A stretch of 64,000 bases of DNA from Streptomyces sp. V3I8 (GTDB lineage: Bacteria > Actinomycetota > Actinomycetes > Streptomycetales > Streptomycetaceae): contig NZ_JAUSZL010000002.1 of NCBI RefSeq assembly GCF_030817535.1, positions 2,108,001 to 2,172,000 on the forward strand. The letters are read 5' to 3'. Of this stretch, positions 25,122 through 34,581 are shown one piece after another. How positions within the stretch are numbered: position 1 is the first letter of the stretch; the number at the start of each line of letters is the position of its first letter. The notes beneath the pieces are model-generated. The model was not told where the DNA came from and did no database searches. It was given only the letters and a program-made list of their open reading frames with translations. The translations under genes were made by a program, and so were the position numbers.

Positions 25122-25193
25122 GGCCGTCATCCTGCCGCACGGGCGTCCGATTCCTTCAAGACCCGTGCCCACCGGTGTCCCTACGGTGGTCCC

Positions 25194-25604
25194 ATGACCT
25201 CACGAACGGCTCCACGCTTCGATCTCATCGGTCTCGTCGTCTCCGACCTGGCCGCCTCGCTCGCCTTCTACCGCCGGCTCGGCCTCGAGTTCCCCGAGGG
25301 GGCCGAGAGCGCGCCGCACGTCGAGGCACAGCTGCCCGGTGGTCTGCGTCTCGCGCTCGACACGGAGGACACCATCCGTTCGTTCCACCCGGACTGGCGG
25401 CCGCCGGCGGGCGGGGGCCGTATCGGACTGGCCTTCCTGTGCGACAGCCCCGCGGCGGTGGACGCCACGTACGACGGTCTGCTGGCCGCGGGGCACGCGG
25501 GGGAGCTCAAGCCGTTCGACGCGCCCTGGGGGATGCGGTACGCGGTGGTCCACGACCCCGACGGGAACGGCGTCGACCTCTTCGCCCATCTCGACACCGT
25601 GTAG
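25194..25604 (+). CDS. VOC-superfamily (glyoxalase/bleomycin-resistance-like) protein
   Basis: A 136-residue protein with two beta-alpha-beta-beta-beta units. The first begins FDLIGLVVSDLAASLAFYRR and LGLEFPEG. The second is IGLAFLCDSPAAVDATYDGL and ends in YAVVHDPDGNGVDLFAHL. The HDPDGN pattern is the usual C-terminal metal-site region. The His/Glu metal ligands of glyoxalase I are only partly evident, so the reaction is unassigned; the family includes lyases, dioxygenases and drug-binding proteins. A single gene, followed by a GC-rich hairpin (25615-25627 with 25657-25669) before a convergent AraC gene. Confidence 0.85.
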   Translation: MTSRTAPRFDLIGLVVSDLAASLAFYRRLGLEFPEGAESAPHVEAQLPGGLRLALDTEDTIRSFHPDWRPPAGGGRIGLAFLCDSPAAVDATYDGLLAAGHAGELKPFDAPWGMRYAVVHDPDGNGVDLFAHLDTV

Positions 25605-25614
25605 CGCCGGCGCC

Positions 25615-25669
25615 GCGCGGGGGCGCGCATGGGGGTGGGCCGCCCGCGCAGCTCCCCGCGCCCCCGCGC
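25615..25669. terminator. Bidirectional terminator between VOC and AraC genes
   Basis: gcgcgggggcgcg (25615-25627) is the exact complement of cgcgcccccgcgc (25657-25669), a 13-bp stem with a 29-nt loop. The loop and 3' arm contain cgcgcagctccccgcgcccc, a variant of the repeat element found at 16759, 22150 and 23541. It lies between two convergent genes. Confidence 0.65.
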
Positions 25670-25730
25670 CCTCGCGCCCCTCACGGCCCCCACGACCTCC
25701 ACGTCCCGCGCGCCCGGCACGGCGGCCGGC

Positions 25731-26492
25731 TCAGCGGCGGAGCAGTGACCCCAGAGGTGCCCCCGCCAGCTCCCGTACCTCCCGCGCCAGATGGGCCTGG
25801 TCCGCGTATCCCGTGACCGCGGCGACCTCGGCCGCGGGCAGTCCGTCTCTCGCCAGCGACAGCGCGCGCTGCAGCCGCAGCACCCGCGCGAGGGTCTTGG
25901 GCCCGTACCCGAACGCCTCCAGCGCGCGCCGGTGCAGCTGCCGCGCGCTCCAGCCCACTTCCTCGGCCGTCGGGGCGACCGCGCGCCCCGCCGCGAGAGC
26001 CGCGACGACGGCTCCGAGGCGCGGATCGGGCGGTTCGGCGTCGGCGGCCCGCCGCACGGCCACCGCCTCGAGCGCGGCGGCCGGGTCCCCCGCCGCGTCC
26101 ACCCGCTCGGTCAGCCGCCGCGCCGCGCCCCCGCCCCACAGGTCGGCGAGGTCGACGCGCCGGTCGCGCAGTTCATGGGCCGGCACGCCCAGGTAGGAGG
26201 GCGCGGTGCCGGGGAAGAACCGGACCCCCGCGTACCGCACCGGGCCGCGGCCGGGGCCACCGCGGTCGTCGGAGCTGTCGGGGCCGTCGGAGCCGTCGCT
26301 CACGTAGGCGTGGGTGTCGGGGCCCGCGACGAACAGCCGGCCCTCGGTCCACAGCAGGTCCATGCACCCGTCGGGCAGCACCGGGGAGGCGTCACCGGGC
26401 ACGGCGGTACGGGTCCACACGACCGCGCCGGTGAGCCGCGACGCCCGTTCCCGGTACGCCGCCGGCGACGTCTCGGCGTACGGCTCGGCCAC
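25731..26492 (-). CDS. AraC-family transcriptional regulator
   Basis: A 253-residue regulator. The N-terminal half is a beta-rich sensor domain ([53 protein letters not shown]), the pattern of the DUF6597 sensor found in many Streptomyces AraC proteins. The C-terminal half carries the two HTH units: [20 protein letters not shown] and [20 protein letters not shown] then [20 protein letters not shown] Ser/Asp/Gly insertion ([17 protein letters not shown]) interrupts the sensor domain. It is convergent with the VOC gene, which could be a target. It lies 36 bp after the BrkB gene on the same strand. Confidence 0.88.
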   Translation of the reverse strand: MAEPYAETSPAAYRERASRLTGAVVWTRTAVPGDASPVLPDGCMDLLWTEGRLFVAGPDTHAYVSDGSDGPDSSDDRGGPGRGPVRYAGVRFFPGTAPSYLGVPAHELRDRRVDLADLWGGGAARRLTERVDAAGDPAAALEAVAVRRAADAEPPDPRLGAVVAALAAGRAVAPTAEEVGWSARQLHRRALEAFGYGPKTLARVLRLQRALSLARDGLPAAEVAAVTGYADQAHLAREVRELAGAPLGSLLRR

Positions 26493-26528
26493 GGTCAGGA
26501 GGTTACGCCGCCCCAGGGCCCCGTCGCG

Positions 26529-27680
26529 TCACTGCGGCGGGGGTGTCCCGTCCCCGGGTCTGGGGGTCGTCCTGGCGTGGGTCCGCAGGCGGGAGGTCAC
26601 GTCCTCCGGGGGCAGGAAGCGGGACCAGCGCTCCGGGAACTCCGAGGGCATGTCCGGGTCGTCCGGGTCGTCGAGCTGTGCGGCCCGGGCCGCGGCCGCG
26701 CGGGCCACCAGGTCGGCGGCCTGCTCGGCGCGCAGCCGCTCGTTGACGGCGCGGGCGGCGGCGGTGGCGGCGGCCGGCCAGACGCGGTCGATGGCGGCGT
26801 TGACGGCGGCGCCCACCAGCACGGCGAAGGCGGAGACACCGATCCACAGGAGGACGGCGACGGGCGCGGCGAGGGAGCCGTAGATGGTGGGGCCCTCGAC
26901 GGTGTTCGTCAGGTAGATGCGCAGCAGGAAGCTGCCCAGCACCCACATGGTGAGGGCGACGAGGGCGCCGGGCACGTCCTCGATCCACGGCGAGCGCACC
27001 GGTACTGACACGTGGTACAGCGTCGTCAGGAAGACGACGGACAGGACGATGACGACGGGCCAGTAGAGGACCTGGACCACGGTCGTCGACCACGGCAGGA
27101 AGTCCACCACGGCGTCCGGGCCCGCGACCATCAGCGGCAGGGCGACCGAGCCGATCATCAGGGCGACGAGGAAGAGCAGGAAGGCCATCAGCCGGGTCCT
27201 GACGATGCCGCGCACCCCGTCGAGGCCGTACATGACGGTGATGGTGTCGATGAAGACGTTCACCGCGCGCGAGCCGGACCACAGGGCGAACAGGAAGCCC
27301 AGGGAGATGACGTCGGGGCGGCCGCCCTCCATCACGTCGTGCAGGAGCGGCTGGGCGATCTGGGTGACGCCCTTGTCGGTCAGGACCGTGCGGGAGGCCT
27401 CCAGGAGGTTGTTCTCCACGCTGGCGATGGTGTCGGCGCCGGTCCAGTCGTCGACGTAGCCGAGCAGGCCGATCATGCTCAGCAGCAGCGGCGGCACGGA
27501 CAGCAGCGTGAAGAACGCCGCCTCCGCCGCGAGTCCGAGGATGCGGTACTCGACGCACGAGTTCACGGTGTCCTTGAGCAGCAGCCAGGCGGTCCTGCGC
27601 TTGGAGACGTTCCGGTAGAGGGCACGCGCCCGGTGGAGGCGACCGGACGGCCTCTGAGGGGGTTCACTTGCTGGCTGCAC
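26529..27680 (-). CDS. YihY/BrkB-family membrane protein
   Basis: A 383-residue inner membrane protein with about six hydrophobic helices. Family motifs: AAEAAFFTLLSVPPLLLSMI in the first helix, FLFALWSGSRAVNVFIDTIT, VFLTTLYHVSVPVRSPWIED, and LRIYLTNTVEGPTIYGSLAA near the last helices. The cytosolic C-terminus is basic and Ala-rich (about 90 residues). The family was once called ribonuclease BN and is now regarded as a putative transporter of unknown substrate. The start is GTG 27678-27680, preceded closely by AGGA. No partner gene suggests a substrate. Confidence 0.88.
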   Translation of the reverse strand: MQPASEPPQRPSGRLHRARALYRNVSKRRTAWLLLKDTVNSCVEYRILGLAAEAAFFTLLSVPPLLLSMIGLLGYVDDWTGADTIASVENNLLEASRTVLTDKGVTQIAQPLLHDVMEGGRPDVISLGFLFALWSGSRAVNVFIDTITVMYGLDGVRGIVRTRLMAFLLFLVALMIGSVALPLMVAGPDAVVDFLPWSTTVVQVLYWPVVIVLSVVFLTTLYHVSVPVRSPWIEDVPGALVALTMWVLGSFLLRIYLTNTVEGPTIYGSLAAPVAVLLWIGVSAFAVLVGAAVNAAIDRVWPAAATAAARAVNERLRAEQAADLVARAAAARAAQLDDPDDPDMPSEFPERWSRFLPPEDVTSRLRTHARTTPRPGDGTPPPQ

Positions 27681-28535
27681 GTCCTAAAGGTATCCGCCGG
27701 ACGAGGTCGCACTCATCCCCCGGTGCCACCTTCCTGGCGGACCCGGCACGGGCGGGGCGCGCCTCCCGCCCGCGGAACGGCGCTCCCCCGGTTCCGTCAC
27801 GCGGTGGAAAACCGGCGGCAATTCCATGGCGATCGTAAAGGGAAATCGAACCTGCTTCTTGTCATGAACCCGCGGCCAAATAGTTGACCCTCCAGAAGCG
27901 GAAGGGGCAACGATATATGCGCTGCGCATGGGCGAGTTCCCCGGTCGTGGGCGCGGGCGAGATCGTCCGGGGGGCCGGCCGTCGAAGCGTCGAACGGCGA
28001 GAAAGCGCCATAGGCAGAAACGCCCTTGACCCGTTCACCGGCCCGCCGAAACAATTCGGATTGCATTCAAACCGGGCACGTGGGGGCGGCCCGGTCGCAC
28101 CACGACACGGGGGACTCAGCGGGCCCGGAACGGAGCCCCGCACAGCCGCGTTACCCGTGATCCGCGTGGGAGCCACGCGGATCATGCCGTGCTGCTCCGC
28201 ACCGTTTCACGCGGCCACTCCACTCACTCCGGTCACTTCACGAACGATACAGCCCTGTCCGCTCTCCGCTTCCCGCGATTCCCGCGATTCCCGCGATTCC
28301 CGTAATTCGCATGATGCCCGTCGCTCCCGGGCATCCCATCGCTCCCGTGATTCCCGAGATTCCCGCCCCTTTCCGTGCCGGAGTCACACAGGAATCATTT
28401 CGTTCACCCACACACCGTTCGTCACCAATTCGGGCGCGCATTGAAACTGCGGGCGGGAATCCTTCGTATTCCCCTCCGAGTCACAAAAACTCCGAACGGT
28501 CCGCAAGTGTCAGCAATCGCCAGCAAGGAGATCAC
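27681..28535. other. Long divergent intergenic region with 9-bp repeat array and a perfect hairpin
   Basis: This 855-bp gap separates the BrkB gene from the Dap cluster. It is AT-richer than its surroundings around 27830-27920. It holds a perfect 12-bp hairpin (tgatccgcgtgg 28158-28169 with ccacgcggatca 28173-28184) and eleven degenerate 9-bp units (tcccgcgat type) from 28271 to 28369. A frame from ATG 27917 has a plausible GGAAGGGG site but no family resemblance, and it runs through the hairpin and the repeat. The last 100 bp (28440-28535) probably contain the cluster promoter and the AAGGAG ribosome site. No supported gene. Confidence 0.5.
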
Positions 28536-31031
28536 GTGGTGGGAAATCCCGGTGAGGTCACGGCCGTCGCCCCGGCGCCGCCGTCGGCCACCCGCGACCC
28601 GGTGGACGGGACCGAACATGTCCTCGCGGAGGTGCTCGCCGGTGTCGTACGCGCCGAGCGGGTCCCCCTCGACAGTCACTTCTTCGACGACCTCGGCGCC
28701 AATTCCCTGGTCATGGCACATTTCTGCGCCCGGGTCAGGAAGCATCCCGACCTGCCGGCCGTGTCGATGCGCGACGTGTACGGGCACCCGACGATCCGCG
28801 GCCTGGCGGCGGCGCTCGCCGAGGTCCCGGTGGAGGCGCCCGAGCCGCCGCCGGCCCCGGCCGAGCCGCCCGCGCGGGGCAGCGACGCGCGGTACGTGCT
28901 GTGCGGGGCGCTCCAGTTCCTGACGTTCGCGCTGTACTGCCTGCTCTCCGGGCTCGTCACCGCACAGGGGTACGACTGGGTCTCGGCCGGCGACGGCCTC
29001 CTGGACGTCTACCTGCGGTCGGTGCTTTTCGGGGGCGGCGTCTTCGTCGGCCTGTGCACGGTGCCGGTGGCCGCCAAGTGGGTGCTGGTCGGCCGCTGGA
29101 AGGAGACCGAGTTCCCGGTCTGGAGCATGGCCTACCTGCGCTTCTGGACCGTCAAGGTGCTGCTGCACGCGAACCCGATGATCCTGTTCGTCGGCAATCC
29201 GCTCTACGTGCTCTACCTGCGGGCCCTGGGGGCGCGGATCGGCAGGAACGTCACGATCCTCTCCCCCGCGGTCCCGGTCTGCACCGACCTGTTCACCGTC
29301 GGCGCGAACACGGTGATCCGCAAGGACTCGCACTTCCTCTGCTACCAGGCGCACGCGGGGCGCATCCGTACCGGCCGCGTCACCCTGGGCCGGGACGTGT
29401 TCGTGGGCGAGAACACCGTCCTCGACATCGGCACCACCATGGGGGACGGGACCCAGCTCGGCCACGCGTCCGCGCTGTACGGCGGCGCCTCGGTGCCGGC
29501 CGGGCAGCACTGGCACGGCTCGCCGGCCCGGCGCACGGACGTGGACCACGTCCGGGTCGCCCCGGCGGACTGCGGCACCGCACGCCGGGTGGGCTACGGC
29601 CTGGCCACCGTGCTCCAGACGCTCCTGGTCTCCGTGCCGCTGCTCGTCGGGGGCGCGTACATGCTGCTCACGGTGGCGCCGTCGCTGGACGTGCTGCTGG
29701 ACCGGGAGACGCTGCACATCACGTCGGGGCGGTTCTACGCCGAGGCCTTCGGGCTGTCGCTGGCGCTCTTCGCCGGCTTCGTCCTGGCCGGCTTCGCCGT
29801 CGTGACCGTCGTCCCGCGGTTGCTCGACCGGTTCCTGGAGCCGGACCGGGTCTATCCGCTCTACGGCTTCCACTACTCGGTGCAGCGCACGATCGCGCGG
29901 CTGACCAACCTCAAGTTCTTCATGTGGCTGTGCGGGGACAGCTCGTACGTCGTCCACTACCTGCGGGCGCTCGGGTACGACCTCTCGCACGTCGAGCAGA
30001 CCGGCTCCAACTTCGGCACGGCGGTGGCGCACGAGACGCCGTTCCTGGCCTCCGTCGGCAGCGGCACGATGGTCGCCGACGGCCTCTCGATCATGAATGC
30101 CGAGTTCTCGGGCACGTCGTTCCGGGTCTCGCGCACGACGATCGGTGCCAACAGCTTCCTGGGCAACCACATCGCCTACCCGGTGGGCGGCCGCACGGGC
30201 GAGAACGTCCTGCTCGCGACGAAGGTCATGGTGCCGCTCGACGGGGAGGTCCGCGAAGGGGTCGGTCTGCTGGGCTCACCGCCCTTCGAGATCCCGCGGA
30301 CCGTGGAGCGCGACACGCGCTTCGACCACCTGCGGGAGGGCGACGAACTGCACCGCCGCCTCGCCGCGAAGAACCGCCACAACCTGCGCACGATGGGCCT
30401 GTTCCTGTTCATCCGGTGGTTCGACTGGTTCGTGCTGACGGTCCTCGGCTTCGCCGCCCTCGACCTGTACGGGGAGCACAGCGCCGTCGGCGGCCTGCTG
30501 ATCGGGGCGTCCCTGGTCGCCGGGCTCGTCTTCACCACCGTCTACTACGTGCTGGTGGAGCGGCTGATCCTGCGGTTCCGTCCGCTGGAGCCGCGGCTGC
30601 ACTCGATCTACGACCCGCTCTTCTGGCGGCAGGAACGGCTCTGGAAGCTTCCCGACCGGCACATCGCCGTGTTCAACGGCACCCCGTTCAAGAACCTGCT
30701 CTGGCGCCTCCTCGGGGTCCGCATCGGCCGCCGGGTCTTCGACGACGGCGCCTACATCACCGAGCGCACGCTCACCGCCGTCGGGGACGACTGCACGCTC
30801 GGCGCGCACAGCAAGGTGCAGGCGCACTCGCAGGAGGACGGCACCTTCAAGTCCGACCACATCGAGATCGGGGCCGGCGTCACGCTCGGCACCGGCTCGC
30901 TCGTCCACTACGGCACGTCGGTGGGGGACGGCGCCGTACTGGCCGCCGACTCCTTCCTGATGAAGGGCGAGGAGGTACCGCCGGGGGCGCACTGGGGCGG
31001 GAACCCGGCGGTCGCGCTGCGGCGCACCTGA
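28536..31031 (+). CDS. PCP-fused Pls-type terminal domain protein (six TM, three tandem soluble domains)
   Basis: An 831-residue membrane protein. Residues about 25-100 are a peptidyl carrier protein with the phosphopantetheine serine in FFDDLGANSLVMAHF (Ser57). Three pairs of membrane helices follow (LQFLTFALYCLLSGLV and VLFGGGVFVGLCTVPVAA; VLQTLLVSVPLLVGGAYML and LSLALFAGFVLAGFAVVTV; LFLFIRWFDWFVLTVLGF and LLIGASLVAGLVFTTVYYVL). They alternate with three hexapeptide-repeat-like soluble domains, seen as VGANTVIRKDSHFLC, MVADGLSIMNAEFSGTSF and LGAHSKVQAHSQEDG. This order (T, then TM pairs with C1-C2-C3) is that of epsilon-poly-lysine synthetase Pls without its adenylation domain. GTG 28536 follows AAGGAG. 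It should condense PCP-bound or free monomers at the membrane. Confidence 0.8.
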   Translation: MVGNPGEVTAVAPAPPSATRDPVDGTEHVLAEVLAGVVRAERVPLDSHFFDDLGANSLVMAHFCARVRKHPDLPAVSMRDVYGHPTIRGLAAALAEVPVEAPEPPPAPAEPPARGSDARYVLCGALQFLTFALYCLLSGLVTAQGYDWVSAGDGLLDVYLRSVLFGGGVFVGLCTVPVAAKWVLVGRWKETEFPVWSMAYLRFWTVKVLLHANPMILFVGNPLYVLYLRALGARIGRNVTILSPAVPVCTDLFTVGANTVIRKDSHFLCYQAHAGRIRTGRVTLGRDVFVGENTVLDIGTTMGDGTQLGHASALYGGASVPAGQHWHGSPARRTDVDHVRVAPADCGTARRVGYGLATVLQTLLVSVPLLVGGAYMLLTVAPSLDVLLDRETLHITSGRFYAEAFGLSLALFAGFVLAGFAVVTVVPRLLDRFLEPDRVYPLYGFHYSVQRTIARLTNLKFFMWLCGDSSYVVHYLRALGYDLSHVEQTGSNFGTAVAHETPFLASVGSGTMVADGLSIMNAEFSGTSFRVSRTTIGANSFLGNHIAYPVGGRTGENVLLATKVMVPLDGEVREGVGLLGSPPFEIPRTVERDTRFDHLREGDELHRRLAAKNRHNLRTMGLFLFIRWFDWFVLTVLGFAALDLYGEHSAVGGLLIGASLVAGLVFTTVYYVLVERLILRFRPLEPRLHSIYDPLFWRQERLWKLPDRHIAVFNGTPFKNLLWRLLGVRIGRRVFDDGAYITERTLTAVGDDCTLGAHSKVQAHSQEDGTFKSDHIEIGAGVTLGTGSLVHYGTSVGDGAVLAADSFLMKGEEVPPGAHWGGNPAVALRRT

Positions 31032-31102
31032 CGGCACCGCGGCACCGCAGCTCTACGACTCTACGGCTCTACGACTCTTACGAAACACAGGGGGAACAAG
31101 AA

Positions 31103-33460
31103 ATGGACACCATCCCGAGGTGGGCGCCCGACCCGGTCCCGGGCACGGCGGAGTACGAGGTCCCGTTGCCCGACGGCCTGAGGACGGAGCCGTCCGCGCT
31201 CCTGGCCGCGCACGCCAAGGTCCTCGCCGCACTGTCCGGTGAGCGCGAGGTCGTCACCGGCTACGTCCCGGCGAAGGGCGCGGCGCCGCTGCGCAGTCGG
31301 CTGACCGTCGGCGCCGGCCCGTGGCGCGACCTGCTCGCACAGGCGGACCTGGCGGTACGGGAGGCCGCCAGGACACCGGTGGTGCGGGAGGCGGGCGGCG
31401 GGCCGGTCTCCTTCGAGGCCGTACTCGATCCGCACGGCGGCGACGTCCGCGAGGACACCGCGCTGCGGGTGCGGTTCGAGGACCGTGCCCTGCGCCTGCG
31501 CTACCGCACCGACGTCCTGGACGCCGGGGCCGCCGCCCGGATCGCCGGCTACCACCTGACCGCGCTCGCCCGGCTCACCGCCGACCCGGACGCCGGGCAC
31601 GACCGGCCGGGCCTGCCCGGCGACGGCGAACTCCGGTTCCAGCTCGACGGGCTGGCCGGACCGCGCCGCGAGCTGCCGGACCGCCGCGTCCACGAGCTCT
31701 TCGAGGAGCGGGTGGCGGCGCATCCCGACGCGGTCGCCGCCGTGCGCGGCGACGAGGAGTGGACGTACCGCGAACTCAACGCGCGGGCCAACCGGCTCGG
31801 CCGGGCGCTGCTCGCCCGCGGGCTGCGTCCCGAAGGGGTCGTCGCGGTCGTCATGGAGCGCGACCTGGACTGGCTGGCCGCCGTTCTCGCCGTCCTCAAG
31901 GCGGGCGGCGTCTACCTGCCTGTCGAGCCGCACTTCCCCGCCGGACGCATCGAGGCGACGCTGCGGCGCGCGGACTGTGAACTGGTCCTGACCGAGCGCG
32001 GCAGCACCGGCACGCTGGACCGGGCCGACACGGGCGCCCGCACCCTGCACGTCGACACCGCCTACGCGGAGGAGCACGCCGACGGCGACCTCGGTGTGCC
32101 CGTCGGCGCGGACCGGCTCGCGTACATCTACTTCACCTCCGGCTCCACGGGTGAGCCCAAGGGCGCGATGTGCGAGCACGCCGGATTCGTCAACCACGTC
32201 CTCGCCAAGATCGACGACCTGGGCGTCGGCGAGGGGCAGGTCGTCGCGCAGACGGCGCCCCAGTGCTTCGACATCTCGCTGTGGCAGCTGGTCTGCGCGC
32301 TCCTGGTCGGCGGCCGCACCCTGCTGGTCCCCCAGGAGGTGATCCTGGACGTCCCGCGGTTCGTCGACACGGTCGCGGCGGGCGGGGTCAACGTGCTCCA
32401 GGTCGTGCCGTCCTACCTCGAGGCCGTGCTGGCCGAGCTGGAGCAGCGGCCGCGCGCGCTGCCGGACCTGCACTGCGTGTCGGTCACCGGGGAGGCCGTC
32501 AAGAAGGAACTCGTCCAGCGCTGGTTCGCGGCCGAGCCCGGGATCCGGCTGGCCAACGCGTACGGGCTGACCGAGACCTCCGACGACACCAACCACGAGG
32601 TCATGTCCCGGGTCCCGGACCGGGACCGGGTCCCGCTCGGCCGGCCGGTCACCAACGTGCGCGTGTACGTGGTCGACGAGCACCTGTCGCCCGTACCGCT
32701 CGGCGCGCCCGGTGAGATCGTCTTCTCCGGGGTCTGCGTCGGCCGCGGGTACGTCAACGACCCCGAGCGCACGGAGGCGGCGTTCACCACGGACCCGTAC
32801 CGGCCGGGCGAGCGGCTGTACCGCAGCGGGGACCGCGGCCGGTGGCTGCCCGACGGGAAACTGGAGTTCCTGGGCCGCCGGGACGGCCAGGTCAAGATCC
32901 GCGGCTTCCGCATCGAGATCGGCGAGATCGAGAACGCCCTGCTGCGGGTGGCCGGGGTCCGGGACGGTGCCGTGGTCGTCGTGGGCGGCACCCGGCTGGT
33001 GGCGTTCTGCGCCGGTCCCGGCCCCGTCGGCTCCGGGGCGGTGCGGGAGCGGCTGGCCGCCTCGCTGCCCGCGTACATGGTGCCGTCGGCCGTGCACTGG
33101 CGCGAGGGCCTGCCGCTGACCGCCAACGGCAAGACCGACCGCAGGACCCTCACCGCGCTCGCCGGGGAGCTCGACGCCGCCGGTGGTACGGGCGGCGGTG
33201 CGGGCGGGCGGGACGGCACGCACGCGCCGGGCACGCCGGGCGAGCGGCGCCTCGCGGCGGCCTGGGCCGAGGTGCTGGGCGTCCCGGCGGACCGGATCGG
33301 CCGCCTCGACCACTTCTTCGACCGCGGCGGCACCTCGCTCGCGGCGGTGAAGCTCGCGGTCGCCCTGGACCGGGCGATCACCCTCAAGGACGTCACGCGC
33401 CGCCCGGTCCTCGCGGACCTGGCGCAGCTGCTCGACGGCGCGCGCCGGGAGGCCTCGTGA
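31103..33460 (+). CDS. NRPS: condensation-domain remnant, adenylation domain and PCP
   Basis: A 785-residue soluble NRPS protein. Residues 1-170 resemble only the C-terminal end of a condensation domain (LRLRYRTDVLDAGAAARIAG) and lack the HHxxxDG motif. The adenylation domain follows: WTYRELNARANRL, YIYFTSGSTGEPKGAMCEH (A3), QCFDISLWQL (A4), NAYGLTETS (A5), GEIVFSGVCVGRGYVNDP, YRSGDRGRWLPDG (A7), GRRDGQVKIRGFRIEIGEIE (A8) and NGKTDRR with the catalytic Lys (A10). The C-terminal PCP has FFDRGGTSLAAVKLA (Ser about 745). The specificity-pocket residues read by eye are D-I-W-Q-S-T-A-D-D-K; two aspartates deep in the pocket would suit an amine side chain. The likely substrate is Dap, by context. 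Confidence 0.86.
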   Translation: MDTIPRWAPDPVPGTAEYEVPLPDGLRTEPSALLAAHAKVLAALSGEREVVTGYVPAKGAAPLRSRLTVGAGPWRDLLAQADLAVREAARTPVVREAGGGPVSFEAVLDPHGGDVREDTALRVRFEDRALRLRYRTDVLDAGAAARIAGYHLTALARLTADPDAGHDRPGLPGDGELRFQLDGLAGPRRELPDRRVHELFEERVAAHPDAVAAVRGDEEWTYRELNARANRLGRALLARGLRPEGVVAVVMERDLDWLAAVLAVLKAGGVYLPVEPHFPAGRIEATLRRADCELVLTERGSTGTLDRADTGARTLHVDTAYAEEHADGDLGVPVGADRLAYIYFTSGSTGEPKGAMCEHAGFVNHVLAKIDDLGVGEGQVVAQTAPQCFDISLWQLVCALLVGGRTLLVPQEVILDVPRFVDTVAAGGVNVLQVVPSYLEAVLAELEQRPRALPDLHCVSVTGEAVKKELVQRWFAAEPGIRLANAYGLTETSDDTNHEVMSRVPDRDRVPLGRPVTNVRVYVVDEHLSPVPLGAPGEIVFSGVCVGRGYVNDPERTEAAFTTDPYRPGERLYRSGDRGRWLPDGKLEFLGRRDGQVKIRGFRIEIGEIENALLRVAGVRDGAVVVVGGTRLVAFCAGPGPVGSGAVRERLAASLPAYMVPSAVHWREGLPLTANGKTDRRTLTALAGELDAAGGTGGGAGGRDGTHAPGTPGERRLAAAWAEVLGVPADRIGRLDHFFDRGGTSLAAVKLAVALDRAITLKDVTRRPVLADLAQLLDGARREAS

Positions 33461-33576
33461 AGTGGGCCGGCCGCCGGGGCCGGACCCCGGCCGCGGAACG
33501 CACCGAGGACCACCCGCGGGAGCACCCGCACATCCGCGTGCCGGACGACCGGCGCACGACCGAAGGGAACCACCCG

Positions 33577-34581
33577 ATGACGTCCTCGTCCCGGACACTG
33601 CTGCCCGACCTGGACCTGCGCCCCGGCAGCCCGCCCGTGCTGCGCGCCGGCGCGGTGCACGACGCGAGGGCCTGGGCGGGCGCGCACCGCGACGCGCTGC
33701 GCGCCGTGGTCGCCGGGCACGGCAGCGTCCTGGTCCGCGGGCTGGGTCTGGGCGACCCGGACACCACCGCGGACGTGTTCCGGCTGCTGTCCGACTCCCT
33801 GATGCCCGACCGGGAGTCCTTCGCGCCCCGGCGGACGTACGCGGACGGCGTGTACTCCTCGTCCAAGTGGCCGCCCAACCAGCAGATGTGCATGCACCAC
33901 GAGCTGAGTTACGCGCTCGACCTCCCCGGCCTGATGCTGTTCGCGTGCCTCGACGCGCCGGACGGGGGCGGCGCCACCGCGGTCGCCGACGCCGTCGACG
34001 TGCTGAACGCGCTGCCCGGGGCGCTCACCGAACGGTTCGCGCGGGAGGGCTGGCTGCTCACCCGGACGTACAACGACGAGATCGGGGCGACCCTCGCCGA
34101 GTCCTTCGGCACCGAGGACCGTGCCGCCGTCGAGGGCTACTGCCGCTCCCACGCGATCGAGACCGCCTGGCAGGACGACGGCTCCCTGCACACCCGGCAG
34201 CGCCGTGCCGCGGTGGTCCGCCACCCCGTCACCGGACAGCCCTGCTGGTTCAACCAGATCGCCTTCCTCAACGAATGGACGATGGACCCCGAGGTGCGGG
34301 AGTACCTGGTGGACGTCTACGGCCCCGACGGCCTGCCCTTCAACACCCGCCACGGCAACGGCGACCCGATCGGCGAGGACGTCGTCCGGGAGATCAACGC
34401 CGTGTACGAGGCCCACACCGCGCGCGAGCCGTGGCGCTCCGGCGACCTGCTGCTCGTCGACAACATCCGCACCGCGCACGGCAGGGAGCCCTTCGAGGGC
34501 CCGCGCGAGGTGCTCGCCGCACTGGCCGACCCGGTACGGCTGACCGACCGCACACCGACGACCGGAACGAGGACCGCATGA
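33577..34581 (+). CDS. TauD/SyrP-like Fe(II)/2-oxoglutarate-dependent oxygenase
   Basis: A 334-residue double-stranded beta-helix oxygenase. The iron-binding facial triad is seen as MHHELSYALDLPGLMLFACL (His-x-Glu) and the distal His in NIRTAHGREPFEGPREVLAA, where the following Arg should bind 2-oxoglutarate. The segment TYADGVYSSSKWPPNQQMC is close to SyrP-type enzymes that hydroxylate amino acids held on carrier proteins. The start ATG 33577 follows GAAGGGAA. The stop overlaps the sbnB-like start (ATGA). In this cluster it most likely hydroxylates Dap or a Dap unit on a PCP. The stereochemistry and position of attack are not knowable from sequence. Confidence 0.82.
   Translation: MTSSSRTLLPDLDLRPGSPPVLRAGAVHDARAWAGAHRDALRAVVAGHGSVLVRGLGLGDPDTTADVFRLLSDSLMPDRESFAPRRTYADGVYSSSKWPPNQQMCMHHELSYALDLPGLMLFACLDAPDGGGATAVADAVDVLNALPGALTERFAREGWLLTRTYNDEIGATLAESFGTEDRAAVEGYCRSHAIETAWQDDGSLHTRQRRAAVVRHPVTGQPCWFNQIAFLNEWTMDPEVREYLVDVYGPDGLPFNTRHGNGDPIGEDVVREINAVYEAHTAREPWRSGDLLLVDNIRTAHGREPFEGPREVLAALADPVRLTDRTPTTGTRTA

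Noticed and set aside
27917..28444. Open frame with Ser-Arg-Asp repeats before the Dap cluster
   Set aside because: It runs through a perfect hairpin and the 9-bp repeat, which creates the SRD pattern. No family resemblance beyond an acceptable ribosome site.
28311..28535. N-terminal extension of the PCP/Pls-type protein to ATG 28311
   Set aside because: The added 75 codons are repeat-derived, and a clear AAGGAG site precedes GTG 28536 at the start of the PCP domain.
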